Shown here: in pieces, positions 27,936-35,550 of the stretch
Layout: the number at the start of each line of letters is the position of its first letter
How positions within the stretch are numbered: the first letter of the stretch is position 1
DNA from: Candidatus Aalborgicola bjergmarkensis
Lineage (GTDB): Bacteria > Pseudomonadota > Gammaproteobacteria > Burkholderiales > Burkholderiaceae_C
Assembly: GCA_016708725.1 (NCBI GenBank)
Contig: JADJFE010000021.1
Coordinates: 1-47,255, forward strand
Direction of reading: 5' to 3'
DNA: 47,255 nucleotides
The notes under the pieces: generated by a model
Seen by the model: only the letters and a program-made list of their open reading frames with translations
Database searches by the model: none
Told to the model about the DNA's origin: nothing
Program-made: the position numbers and the translations under genes

Positions 27936-28021
27936 GATTTGGCCCTTAGTGGACACAAGGCCCGTTCTCTGTGCTTCCCTGCCGCCAACCGGACATCCGC
28001 GTAGCGGGTAGACTCCTGCCC

Positions 28022-28795
28022 ATGTTTGCACGCCTACGCTCCGATATCCAATGTATTCTTGAACGTGACCCCGCTGCCCGCAGCGCCTGGGAGGTTCTCA
28101 CCTGTTATCCGGGTTTGCATGCCGTTTTGTTGCACCGCCCGGCGCACTGGTGCTGGACGCATGGCCTGAAATGGCTGGGAAGGTTTATCTCGTACTGGGC
28201 GCGCTGGTTGACCGGCATCGAAATCCATCCGGGCGCCGAAATCGGGAACCGCGTGTTTTTTGACCATGCGATGGGCACCGTGGTGGGCGAGACGGCGGAA
28301 GTGGGCGACGGCTGCACCATTTACCAGGGCGTAACCCTGGGCGGCACTTCGCTGTACAAGGGGACCAAGCGCCACCCCACGCTGGGCCGGGATGTGGTGG
28401 TCAGCGCGGGTGCCAAGGTGCTGGGCGGGTTTGTCGTCGGCGACGGCGCCAAGATCGGCTCCAATGCCGTGGTGCTCAAGCCGGTGCCGGCGGGGGCGAC
28501 TGCTGTGGGGATTCCGGCGCGGATCATCCCCTCCAGGACGGGGGAGAGTGCCGATGTGGCGTCCACCCATTCGGGCTTCAGCGCCTACGGTATTACCCGC
28601 GAGGATGACCCTGTAAGCCAGACCTTGCATGGCTTGATCAACTCCGCCAGCTCCCAGGAGCACCAGATCGCGCTACTGTGGAAAGCCATTGAAAAACTGT
28701 CCTTTACGCAAAACGCCACCGATTGCGTGCCAGACGATGCGGCCTTGCGCGAGCATTTTGAAGCCGATAAGCTCAACGAATTGGTGGGGGATTAA
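28022..28795 (+). CDS. cysE: Serine O-acetyltransferase
   Basis: It makes O-acetylserine from serine and acetyl-CoA, the first step of cysteine synthesis. The 257-residue protein has the N-terminal helical domain (MFARLRSDIQCILERDPAARSAWEVL) and a left-handed beta-helix of hexapeptide repeats with the catalytic FFDHAMGTVVGETAEVGD (His) and GTKRHPTLGRDVVVSAGAKVLG. The C-terminal ~60 residues are the variable tail. ATG 28022 is chosen; 17 upstream codons in frame are not conserved. It converges with selO 38 bases downstream. Confidence 0.95.
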   Translation: MFARLRSDIQCILERDPAARSAWEVLTCYPGLHAVLLHRPAHWCWTHGLKWLGRFISYWARWLTGIEIHPGAEIGNRVFFDHAMGTVVGETAEVGDGCTIYQGVTLGGTSLYKGTKRHPTLGRDVVVSAGAKVLGGFVVGDGAKIGSNAVVLKPVPAGATAVGIPARIIPSRTGESADVASTHSGFSAYGITREDDPVSQTLHGLINSASSQEHQIALLWKAIEKLSFTQNATDCVPDDAALREHFEADKLNELVGD

Positions 28796-28833
28796 ACCTT
28801 GCTTTCAAACCCATCACAGGTTCATCAGGTTCA

Positions 28834-30369
28834 TCAGGTACCGCAAAACGTCTGGTACGCCGCCGTGATCTGCGCCGGTGCGGGATCGGCATAGCGTGCT
28901 GCATCCGGGTTTTCATCAAAAGGTCGCCGCAGCACGGACAGCAGTCGCTCAAAGGATGTCAGGTCATCGCCTTCGGACGCAGCGCTCAGTGCTTCTTCGA
29001 CACGGTGGTTGCGCGGAATCACCCAGGGGTTGACCGCACGCATACGCGCCGCACGGTCAAATTTTGCATCGTCTGCAGTATCTTCCCGTGCGCAGCGCAC
29101 CTGCCAGCGTGCCAGCCACGGGTTCACTGCGCCGGGTTCGGCGAACAAGGCGCGCAGCGGGTTGGCGTCTCCCTCGGCCGCATCGCAAAGACGGCGCCAG
29201 GCGAGCGTGAAGTCCACGCGGTGCTGCTGCAACAACGCGAGCCAGTCAGCAACGAGTGTGGCGTCGTCGCTGCCCGGTCCATTCGGCAGCAGGCCCAGCT
29301 TTGCGCGTTGGCCTTTCAGCAGCTCTGCCGCATAGAGCGCTGGGAATTCGTCGATCACCTGCGTGACCTGCGCCGCCGCTTCATTAACCGCATCGGCCTG
29401 GGAGGCATCGTCACCGTTGGCCATCAAGGGCAGCAGTGTCTCGGCCAGGCGTGCCAGGTTCCAGCGGGCGATGAGGGGCTGGTTGGCGTAAGCGTACCGA
29501 CCGCCGTGGTCGATGCTGCTGAACACCGTGGCCGGGTCGTACGCTTCCATGAAGGCGCAGGGGCCGTAGTCGATGGTTTCGCCCGAAATCGTCATGTTGT
29601 CGGTATTCATCACGCCGTGGATGAAGCCCACGTTCATCCACTGCGCGATCAGCCGCGCCTGGCGCACGGCAACAAAACGCAACAGCGCCACGTGACGCTC
29701 GGGTGTGCCCACCAGTTCCGGGGCATGGCGTGCAATGGCGTATTCGGTCAATTGGTGCAGCTGTTCCAGTTCACCACGCGCGGCGAAGTACTGGAAGGTG
29801 CCCACGCGCAGGTGGCTGGCGGCCACGCGGGTGAGCACCGCGCCGGGTAGGGTGGCGGCGTCGCGGTACACCGCCTCGCCCGTGGCCACAACCGCGAGCG
29901 CCTGCGTGGTGGGAATGCCCAGCGCCTGCATGGCCTCGCCTATGAGCACCTCGCGCAGCATGGGTCCGACTGCGGCCTTGCCGTCGCCGCCACGCGAAAA
30001 AGGGGTACGGCCCGAGCCCTTGAAGGCGATGTCACGCCGCTGGCCGCTCTTGTCTATCACTTCGCCCAACAACAGCGCACGGCCATCGCCCAACTGTGGA
30101 GAAAAGCCGCCGAACTGATGACCCGCATAGGCCTGGGCCAGCGGCTCGGCGCCTTCGGGCAGCACGTTACCCGCAAACAGCGCAGCATCCGCCGCACCTG
30201 CCGTACCCGACAATCCGGCGCTATCCAGCTCCAGTTCCAGTCCAAGCCGCTCGGCCAGGGGGGTGTTGAAAAACAGCATCCGTGGCGCAGGTACCACGGT
30301 GGGTTTCCAGAATACATAGGTGCCAGGGAGCGCACGGGCGTAGGTGTTGTCGAAAGTAAAGCGTGGCAT
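28834..30369 (-). CDS. selO: Protein adenylyltransferase SelO (YdiU)
   Basis: A pseudokinase-fold enzyme that transfers AMP from ATP to protein hydroxyls, linked to redox stress. The 511-residue protein is full length with AGHQFGGFSPQLGDGRALLLGE, the inverted nucleotide-binding region KGSGRTPFSRGGDGKAA, MLREVLIGEAM, and HGVMNTDNMTISGETIDYGPC (catalytic Asn/Asp). The bacterial form has no selenocysteine; it ends in CGT with an ordinary cysteine near the C-terminus. A 9-bp tandem CAGGTTCAT motif (28815-28832) lies just beyond its stop. The start ATG 30367-30369 is divergent from the lipoprotein gene. Confidence 0.95.
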   Translation of the reverse strand: MPRFTFDNTYARALPGTYVFWKPTVVPAPRMLFFNTPLAERLGLELELDSAGLSGTAGAADAALFAGNVLPEGAEPLAQAYAGHQFGGFSPQLGDGRALLLGEVIDKSGQRRDIAFKGSGRTPFSRGGDGKAAVGPMLREVLIGEAMQALGIPTTQALAVVATGEAVYRDAATLPGAVLTRVAASHLRVGTFQYFAARGELEQLHQLTEYAIARHAPELVGTPERHVALLRFVAVRQARLIAQWMNVGFIHGVMNTDNMTISGETIDYGPCAFMEAYDPATVFSSIDHGGRYAYANQPLIARWNLARLAETLLPLMANGDDASQADAVNEAAAQVTQVIDEFPALYAAELLKGQRAKLGLLPNGPGSDDATLVADWLALLQQHRVDFTLAWRRLCDAAEGDANPLRALFAEPGAVNPWLARWQVRCAREDTADDAKFDRAARMRAVNPWVIPRNHRVEEALSAASEGDDLTSFERLLSVLRRPFDENPDAARYADPAPAQITAAYQTFCGT

Positions 30370-30500
30370 GGGGACGAATCATAGGCCAGCGCCAATATCC
30401 ACGCTTGGCACATTGCGATGTCCATGCTCCAGGACAACCAAAGGTCCGGGCATGGCGTTAAGCATGCACTGCTTTATTGCTTTACCTGGAGACTTCCCAC

Positions 30501-30896
30501 ATGAATGTTTACCAAAACGGTTTGACCGACGTTACCCGCAGATTTTTGGCGCTGGCCTTGCCGACCTTGCTGTGTGCCTGCGGCGGCGGCGAGCTTTACA
30601 TCCCTGGCCCACCACCGGATATTGCGTTAACCACCTCGGTCACGGACGCGCGGCGCGGCGATGTGGTGCAACTGTCCGCCGCCGTGACGGCCAGTAACGG
30701 GATAGACTATGTGGATTTTTACCGCATCGACTATGGACAATCCGTTCTGTTGGGCACCGTGTCACACCCTCCGGCCAGATTGGACACGGTTGTGCCTTTC
30801 AATGCGGGTGACAGGGTGGCCTATTTTGCCCGCGTATGCGACCTTGAAGGCTTCTGCACCAGCAGCTATGCCGAAACAGTGTGGGTCTATCCGTGA
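30501..30896 (+). CDS. Small lipoprotein with one Ig-like domain
   Basis: 131 residues. The N-terminus MNVYQNGLTDVTRRFLALAL then PTLLCACGGG gives a plausible lipobox (L-C-A-C) with lipidated Cys near residue 26. The mature part (ALTTSVTDARRGDVVQLSAA ... GIDYVDFYRID ... DRVAYFARVCDLEGFC) resembles a single bacterial Ig-like or cadherin-like beta-sandwich of the kind repeated in adhesins, here on its own. A GGAG 8 bases before ATG 30501 supports this start over 30477. The role is unknown; it is probably anchored in the outer membrane. Confidence 0.7.
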   Translation: MNVYQNGLTDVTRRFLALALPTLLCACGGGELYIPGPPPDIALTTSVTDARRGDVVQLSAAVTASNGIDYVDFYRIDYGQSVLLGTVSHPPARLDTVVPFNAGDRVAYFARVCDLEGFCTSSYAETVWVYP

Positions 30897-30908
30897 GGGC
30901 TTTAAAAA

Positions 30909-31358
30909 GTGTACAAATATTACTGGGAAGACTTTCCGCAGGGAAAAGTCGTCGAATATGGCAGCGTCAGCGTCTCAAAGGAGGACATCATCCGTTTTGC
31001 CTCGGAATTCGATCCGCAGCCCTTTCATCTCGACGAAACCGCCGCCAAGTCAACCCTGTTTGGCGGTCTGTGCGCCAGCGGTTGGCATGTATGTGCCATG
31101 ACCATGCGTATGATGTGCGACGCTTACCTGAACGAATCTGCCAGCCTTGGATCGCCCGGTCTGGAAAACATCCGCTGGCTCAAGCCCGTGCGCCCCGGTG
31201 ACACCCTGCGTGTGCGCCAGGTGGTGCTGGAATCCCGCGTGATGGAGAGCAAGCCCAAGGTGGGCCTGGTCAAAAGCCGCTGGGAACTCCTCAACCAGAA
31301 CAACGAGGAAGTCATGCAGATGGAAGGTTATGGTATGTTCCGTCGGCGCGCCCTTTAA
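30909..31358 (+). CDS. MaoC-family (R)-specific enoyl-CoA hydratase-like protein
   Basis: A 149-residue hot-dog fold protein. The hydratase 2 signature is ASEFDPQPFHLDETAAKSTLFGGLCASGWH, with the catalytic Asp/His pair in DPQPFH. It would hydrate trans-2-enoyl-CoA in fatty-acid or PHA metabolism. It starts with GTG 30909 (MYKYYWEDFPQGKVVEYG, the family's usual beginning), 12 bases after the lipoprotein gene. The substrate cannot be told. Confidence 0.92.
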   Translation: MYKYYWEDFPQGKVVEYGSVSVSKEDIIRFASEFDPQPFHLDETAAKSTLFGGLCASGWHVCAMTMRMMCDAYLNESASLGSPGLENIRWLKPVRPGDTLRVRQVVLESRVMESKPKVGLVKSRWELLNQNNEEVMQMEGYGMFRRRAL

Positions 31359-31385
31359 CCTATTACCCCCTCACAGGAGACACCC

Positions 31386-32084
31386 ATGAAAAAAACCACC
31401 CACCTCATTGCCATCGCCGTAACAGCCACCACTGCGCTGTTTGCGCACGCCGACACACCAGCCTCCGGCCCTATGGGGTTTTTCATCACCAGCGCAGGCG
31501 CGGGTAATGGCGCGGACCTGGGCGGTCTGGCGGGTGCTGATGCACACTGCCAGAAACTGGCCGCCGCCGCTGGCGCCGGTGCGCGCACCTGGCGCGCCTA
31601 CCTCAGCACCGGCTGGACCAGCACAACGCCGGTGGTCAACGCCCGCGACCGCATCGGCAAAGGCCCGTGGTTCAACGCCAAGGGCGCGCTGATCGCCAGC
31701 AATGTGGACCAGTTGCACGGCGCCAACAACCTGACAAAAGCAAGCGCCCTGGATGAAAAAGGCGAACTGGTCAAAGGCCGGGGCGACACGCCCAACATGC
31801 ACGACATCCTGACCGGTTCGCGCGTTGATGGCACGGCATTTTCTTCCAACACCGGAATGCCCGACATGACCTGCGGCGAATGGAAAAAAAGTGGCGACGG
31901 CTCGGCCATGACCGGCCACCATGACCGCACCGGTCTGGCCGCCGATGCCTGGTCCACATCGTGGAATTCCTCGCACAACACGGTCGGGTGCAGCCAGCAG
32001 GCGTTGACAAAAACCGGCGGTGCAGGGCTTGTTTTACTGCTTTGCGGCGGACTGAAGTTCTTTCGAGGTTTTCAAGGCAAATAA
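31386..32084 (+). CDS. Secreted lectin-like (endostatin/C-type-lectin-fold) protein, 3' end frameshifted
   Basis: It has a signal peptide (MKKTTHLIAIAVTATTALFAHA, cleavage after AHA), then the conserved GFFITSAGAGNGADLGGLAGAD-type start with HCQKLAAAAGAGARTWRAYLS, HDILTGSRVDGTAFS, and AWSTSWNSSHNTVGCSQ. Relatives, as I remember them, end GGAGLFYCFAAD. That ending is present one base out of frame: an extra T in GGGCTT (about 32029) turns it into GLVLLLCGGLKFFRGFQGK, and the old stop (TGA 32053-32055) is bypassed. The present stop lies at the edge of repeat copy F. Single-base error or real mutation is undecided. Four binding-fold cysteines are expected; the last is displaced. A GGAGACACCC ribosome site is clear. 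Confidence 0.75.
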   Translation: MKKTTHLIAIAVTATTALFAHADTPASGPMGFFITSAGAGNGADLGGLAGADAHCQKLAAAAGAGARTWRAYLSTGWTSTTPVVNARDRIGKGPWFNAKGALIASNVDQLHGANNLTKASALDEKGELVKGRGDTPNMHDILTGSRVDGTAFSSNTGMPDMTCGEWKKSGDGSAMTGHHDRTGLAADAWSTSWNSSHNTVGCSQQALTKTGGAGLVLLLCGGLKFFRGFQGK

Positions 32085-32135
32085 GCCTCTAGCCCTTGTG
32101 GGACGTGCGGGAGGCGCTTCTATTTTTGTAGTATC
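32083..32135 (-). repeat. Dispersed ~48-bp repeat, copy F (reverse orientation)
   Basis: Read on the minus strand it is ACTACAAAAATAGAAGCG, then CTCCCGCACGTCCCACAAGG and GCTAGAGGCTTATTT. It is the copy with the best-preserved 3' half (ACAAGGGCTAGAGGC). It supplies the TAG stop of the DUF4112 gene and the TAA stop of the frameshifted lectin-like gene. It fills the whole convergent gap between these genes. Confidence 0.72.
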
Positions 32136-32632
32136 GTATACCAGAGCCAGCCCAGAGCCAGCACGGATAGCACGGTTATCAGCACAATGAACAGGACAAG
32201 GAGCGACGCGACCACGGCAAACCAGCGCCAGTTGGCAGCCGCCGTGGTGGTTGTTGTTGTGGCCGCCGGGGTGGTCGGCTGGTCCAGATGCGCTTCCAGC
32301 AGGCGTACATTGCGCAGATTGGCTTTCCAGGTCGCGTCGAAAACATCCCCCACCAGCGGAGCCAGGCCCACCAGTCCCTCGACCCCCACATTCAGCAACA
32401 TGCGCAGCAGAACACCACGGGGCGCCCGCAGCCGGGCAGCCTGCACCACGATATAGCCAGAAAGCAACACGCCCAGTATGTCGCCGAGAAACGGCACCAG
32501 CCCCAGGATGGCATCCACGCCAATCCGAAACCCACCGGGCAGGCGAATGGATGCATCAAGCCACCAGGACAGCGCCTTGAGTTGTTCGCGGACCCTTCTG
32601 CTCTGGGCTTCTTCCATCATTCCATCATCCAT
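32120..32632 (-). CDS. DUF4112 membrane protein
   Basis: 170 residues: LDASIRLPGGFRIGVDAILGLVPFLGDILG is the DUF4112 hallmark, and GLVGLAPLVGDVFDATWKANLRN follows. A Thr/Ala-rich linker (TTPAATTTTTTAAA) and a C-terminal membrane helix (WFAVVASLLVLFIVLITVLSVLALGW) are added. ATG 32630-32632 with GAGG five bases upstream is preferred to the TTG at 32650. The stop codon and the last ~5 residues (TILQK) lie inside dispersed repeat copy F, so the C-terminus was probably set by the repeat. It lies 14 bases after the NlpC/P60 gene on the same strand. Function unknown. Confidence 0.85.
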   Translation of the reverse strand: MDDGMMEEAQSRRVREQLKALSWWLDASIRLPGGFRIGVDAILGLVPFLGDILGVLLSGYIVVQAARLRAPRGVLLRMLLNVGVEGLVGLAPLVGDVFDATWKANLRNVRLLEAHLDQPTTPAATTTTTTAAANWRWFAVVASLLVLFIVLITVLSVLALGWLWYTILQK

Positions 32633-32646
32633 GCAAACCTCAAGGC

Positions 32647-33156
32647 TCAAGGCCGACGAAACATGACCGGCTGGGCTGCCCAGTATCTGGAGGTCAAATC
32701 ATCCAGCCGGACTTCGCCACCCGTCGAAGGGGCATGCACAAAGCGGCTACCACCAATATAAATGCCGGCATGGGTGGCAGTGTCATTCTTGGCAAAAAGA
32801 ACCAGATCGCCCGCACGGGGAGTATCGCCGACAACCGGATAGCCCCAATCCTGCAGCTTGCTAACCGTTCGCGGCGGGGCAACTCCAACGCTGGCTTGGT
32901 AAACGTGGCCTATCAGACCACTGCAATCAAACCCTGTGGCAGGTGTGTTGCCCCCGTAGCGGTACGGGGTGCCTACCAGGCCGATAGCGTAAATGCTGAC
33001 ATCATCCGCCTGCTGCTGGGTCAGTCGGGGTGTTATGGCAGTGGTGTCGGAAGGGTGCGCACCACGACGCGCCACCGGTTGCGTGCCGCATCCACCAAGA
33101 CACAGCACGATGGCCACCAGCAATGGCCCAAGAGCACTGAAATGCCTTTTGTCCAA
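32647..33156 (-). CDS. NlpC/P60-family cysteine peptidase lipoprotein
   Basis: A 169-residue cell-wall hydrolase. The signal sequence with lipobox LCLGGC gives lipidation at Cys23. The C-terminal NlpC/P60 domain has YRYGGNTPATGFDCSGLIGHVY (catalytic Cys), DLVLFAKNDTATHAGIYIGG (His) and FVHAPSTGG (second His). It would cleave peptide cross-links of peptidoglycan from the outer membrane. It precedes the DUF4112 gene and follows the glycine-zipper lipoprotein gene by 21 bases in what looks like one unit. Confidence 0.93.
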   Translation of the reverse strand: MDKRHFSALGPLLVAIVLCLGGCGTQPVARRGAHPSDTTAITPRLTQQQADDVSIYAIGLVGTPYRYGGNTPATGFDCSGLIGHVYQASVGVAPPRTVSKLQDWGYPVVGDTPRAGDLVLFAKNDTATHAGIYIGGSRFVHAPSTGGEVRLDDLTSRYWAAQPVMFRRP

Positions 33157-33177
33157 GTGGATGATGCTTATGGATGC

Positions 33178-33660
33178 TTATCTGGGAGCCTTGGTGACGC
33201 GCACCTTGCCACTGGAGGTAATCAGGATGACCGCATCACCGGGGGTAAAAACCTCAGTGGCCTTGGCTTGCACAATGGCGCGGCGCTCACCGCCCTTGAG
33301 CTGAACCAGGATTTCAACGGCATCCTCACGGGTTGACATGCGTTCGATGGCGTTGCCAGCCGCCGCACCCGCAACGCCCGCCAGAACACCTATCAGTTGT
33401 CCTTCGCGCTGCACGCTACTGGCGCTATAGCCACCCACAGCACCCACTACCCCCCCCACAGTCGCACCAACGCCCGACTGGCTGCCGTCAACCACCACCG
33501 CGCGAACCGACAGCACCACGCCGTCTTCCACCTGCGACAGGCGCTGGGCATCGCCGCGCTGGATCACGTCCGGACTGCTGCTTGCACAGGCACCCAGCCA
33601 GACCGCCACAAACAAAGTCAGACTCAGCTTTAGTAAATACATCAAATACGTCCGATACAT
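33178..33660 (-). CDS. Glycine-zipper outer-membrane lipoprotein (SlyB-like)
   Basis: 160 residues from ATG 33658-33660. Signal and lipobox VAVWLGAC give the lipidated cysteine at about 25. The segment GVGATVGGVVGAVGGYSASS and GVLAGVAGAAAGNAIE is the glycine-zipper 2TM pattern. The rest is a small beta-rich tail (VEILVQLKGGERRAIVQAK ... DAVILITSSGKVRVTK). It has a GGGAG ribosome site and is divergent from the AI-2E transporter gene. A GTG one codon upstream is an alternative start. Probably involved in envelope stability. Confidence 0.85.
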   Translation of the reverse strand: MYRTYLMYLLKLSLTLFVAVWLGACASSSPDVIQRGDAQRLSQVEDGVVLSVRAVVVDGSQSGVGATVGGVVGAVGGYSASSVQREGQLIGVLAGVAGAAAGNAIERMSTREDAVEILVQLKGGERRAIVQAKATEVFTPGDAVILITSSGKVRVTKAPR

Positions 33661-33772
33661 CACGTCAAACTCCCAAAGTTGCCTATTTTCGGCCTATTTC
33701 TCGGCCCATTTTGATTGTGTCCAATAAAATCCACACTGGTTCGCCGAACTCGCACAGCGGCTCCGTCTTTTC

Positions 33773-34810
33773 ATGTCCATGAACGCCAACCGCTACCTTA
33801 CCTTCGCCGCAGCCTTCATGCTGCTAACCGCCTGGATGCTCAAAGTCTTCCTGCCCGGAATCGTGTGGGGTGCGGTGTTTGCAATTTCGCTCTGGCCACT
33901 TTTCGAATGGGCGACCCATCGCTTTGACTCCAGGGTCCAGAACCCGGCTTTGCTGTTTTCCGTACTCTTTGCGGTGGTTTTTGTCCTGCCACTGGCCTAC
34001 GTGGTCTATGACATCGTGGATGCCTACCGCGCGGGCTCCAGTTACCTGGCAAAAAACAAGGAAGGAATCGTCCCGGTTCCCGCATTTGTCGAACACCTGC
34101 CCTACGCGCACAAACTCAAGGAACTCTGGAGTGAGCATATTGGACACAGCGATGGGCTTCTGGACATTCTTAACCAGGTGAGTGACAACCAGCTTACCAA
34201 CTGGCTTTCTGCTGCCGCCTTGCAATTGTCTTCCGGTATTGTCAACGCGATTTGCATGCTGATTTCGTTCTACTTCATGCTCAAGGATGGCCCCTACATC
34301 AAGTCGCACTACGAAGCGGCAATCAGCCATTGGTTCAGCGACAAGAGCGTCCATGTGGTCAATAAAGGCATATTGGCGCTGCGTGGGACCATCAACGGCG
34401 TCGTCCTGGTGGGGCTGGTCGAAGGCGTGCTGCTCGCCGTTCCCCTGGTGCTGGCGGGCGTGAAGTCAGGTCTGCTGCTCGGACTCATTGCAGGGCTGCT
34501 GGGGGTCATCCCCATGGTCATGCCCATCATCATTTTTCCGGCAGTGCTCTACCTGTACTTCTCGGGCGATGTCACCTACGCCGTCATCATGGCGATAGAC
34601 CTCTTGCTGGTCTGGGTGGTTTTTGAAAACGTGGTCAAACCTGGCTTGATCAGCAATGCAGTCAAGGTCAACCCTTTTCTGGTGCTGATGGGTCTCATCG
34701 GTGGACTGCAGCTGCTAGGCCCGGTCGGGCTGTTCATAGGACCGGCCATCGTGTCGATGTCGGTCGCCATGGCCAGGGATATTCTGGTCACCCATCACAA
34801 AGACACATGA
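33773..34810 (+). CDS. AI-2E/PerM-family transporter
   Basis: A 345-residue inner-membrane protein with seven to eight hydrophobic segments and the family's C-terminal core (LRGTINGVVLVGLVEGVLLA, LLGLIAGLLGVIPMVMPIII, NVVKPGLISNAVKVNPFLVL, IGGLQLLGPVGLFIGP). The family includes TqsA/YdiK, some of which export autoinducer-2, but the substrate is not predictable. There are two start candidates, 33773 and two codons later. Its stop overlaps plsC by 4 bases. Confidence 0.92.
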   Translation: MSMNANRYLTFAAAFMLLTAWMLKVFLPGIVWGAVFAISLWPLFEWATHRFDSRVQNPALLFSVLFAVVFVLPLAYVVYDIVDAYRAGSSYLAKNKEGIVPVPAFVEHLPYAHKLKELWSEHIGHSDGLLDILNQVSDNQLTNWLSAAALQLSSGIVNAICMLISFYFMLKDGPYIKSHYEAAISHWFSDKSVHVVNKGILALRGTINGVVLVGLVEGVLLAVPLVLAGVKSGLLLGLIAGLLGVIPMVMPIIIFPAVLYLYFSGDVTYAVIMAIDLLLVWVVFENVVKPGLISNAVKVNPFLVLMGLIGGLQLLGPVGLFIGPAIVSMSVAMARDILVTHHKDT

Positions 34811-35550
34811 TGCTGCACGTATTTCGACTGATCTTCCTGGGCGTACATTTTCTGATTGCCTGCTGCATCAATTTTGTCATCGTCTTTTTGCGCCCCTTCA
34901 ACCCTGACAACACCCGTTTATGTGCACGGGTTTATTCGCTTCCTGCCATTCCTATTCTGGGGCTGCAAACCGAATTCAAGGTGCAGGCATTGAAGGAATG
35001 CACCCAGCCGTGCGTGCTGGTTGCCAACCACCAATCGAACTTTGATCTGTTTATTTTCGGTAGCGTGATGCCACGGCGTACGGTAACGATTGGCAAGGAG
35101 AGCCTGAAATGGGTTCCTTTTTTCGGGCAGATATACTGGCTGGCCGGCAATGTGCTGATTGACCGTGGCAACGCAGAAAAGGCCAAGCTGGCCATGCGCA
35201 AGGCAACCAGCACCTTGGCGCATGCAAACACATCCATCTGGGTTTTCGTTGAGGGTACGCGCAACCTGGGTAAGGGCTTGCTGCCCTTCAAGAAAGGGGC
35301 CTTCCAGATGGCCATCACAGCCGGAGTTCCCATCGTTCCCGTGTGCATCAGCACCTACCGAAGAACCATGCGACTGAACCGCTTGCATGCCGGGAAAGTC
35401 ATCATCAAGGATTTGCCAGCTATTCCTACCACCGGCATGACGATGGAGGATGTACCGGCACTCATGGCGCAGTGCAGGAATGCGATGCTGGCATGCATCG
35501 CCACGCTGGACCAGGATGTTGCGCTGCATCTTCATATTCCCGACCAATGA
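34807..35550 (+). CDS. plsC: 1-acyl-sn-glycerol-3-phosphate acyltransferase
   Basis: It makes phosphatidic acid from lysophosphatidic acid at the inner membrane. The 247-residue protein has an N-terminal hydrophobic helix (LIFLGVHFLIACCINFVIVF), catalytic NHQSNFD (H-x4-D), GNVLIDRGNAEKAK and the binding motif FVEGTRN, then VPIVPVCISTYRRTM. The start overlaps the previous stop (ATGA at 34807-34810), and its own stop overlaps recD2 by 4 bases, so three genes are translationally chained. An ATG at 34810 is a second possible start. Confidence 0.94.
   Translation: MMLHVFRLIFLGVHFLIACCINFVIVFLRPFNPDNTRLCARVYSLPAIPILGLQTEFKVQALKECTQPCVLVANHQSNFDLFIFGSVMPRRTVTIGKESLKWVPFFGQIYWLAGNVLIDRGNAEKAKLAMRKATSTLAHANTSIWVFVEGTRNLGKGLLPFKKGAFQMAITAGVPIVPVCISTYRRTMRLNRLHAGKVIIKDLPAIPTTGMTMEDVPALMAQCRNAMLACIATLDQDVALHLHIPDQ

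Noticed and set aside
26661..28031. 456-codon minus-strand open frame across the ATPase-nuclease gene
   Set aside because: Antisense to the Walker-motif ATPase, and it also crosses the repeat and the cysE upstream region.
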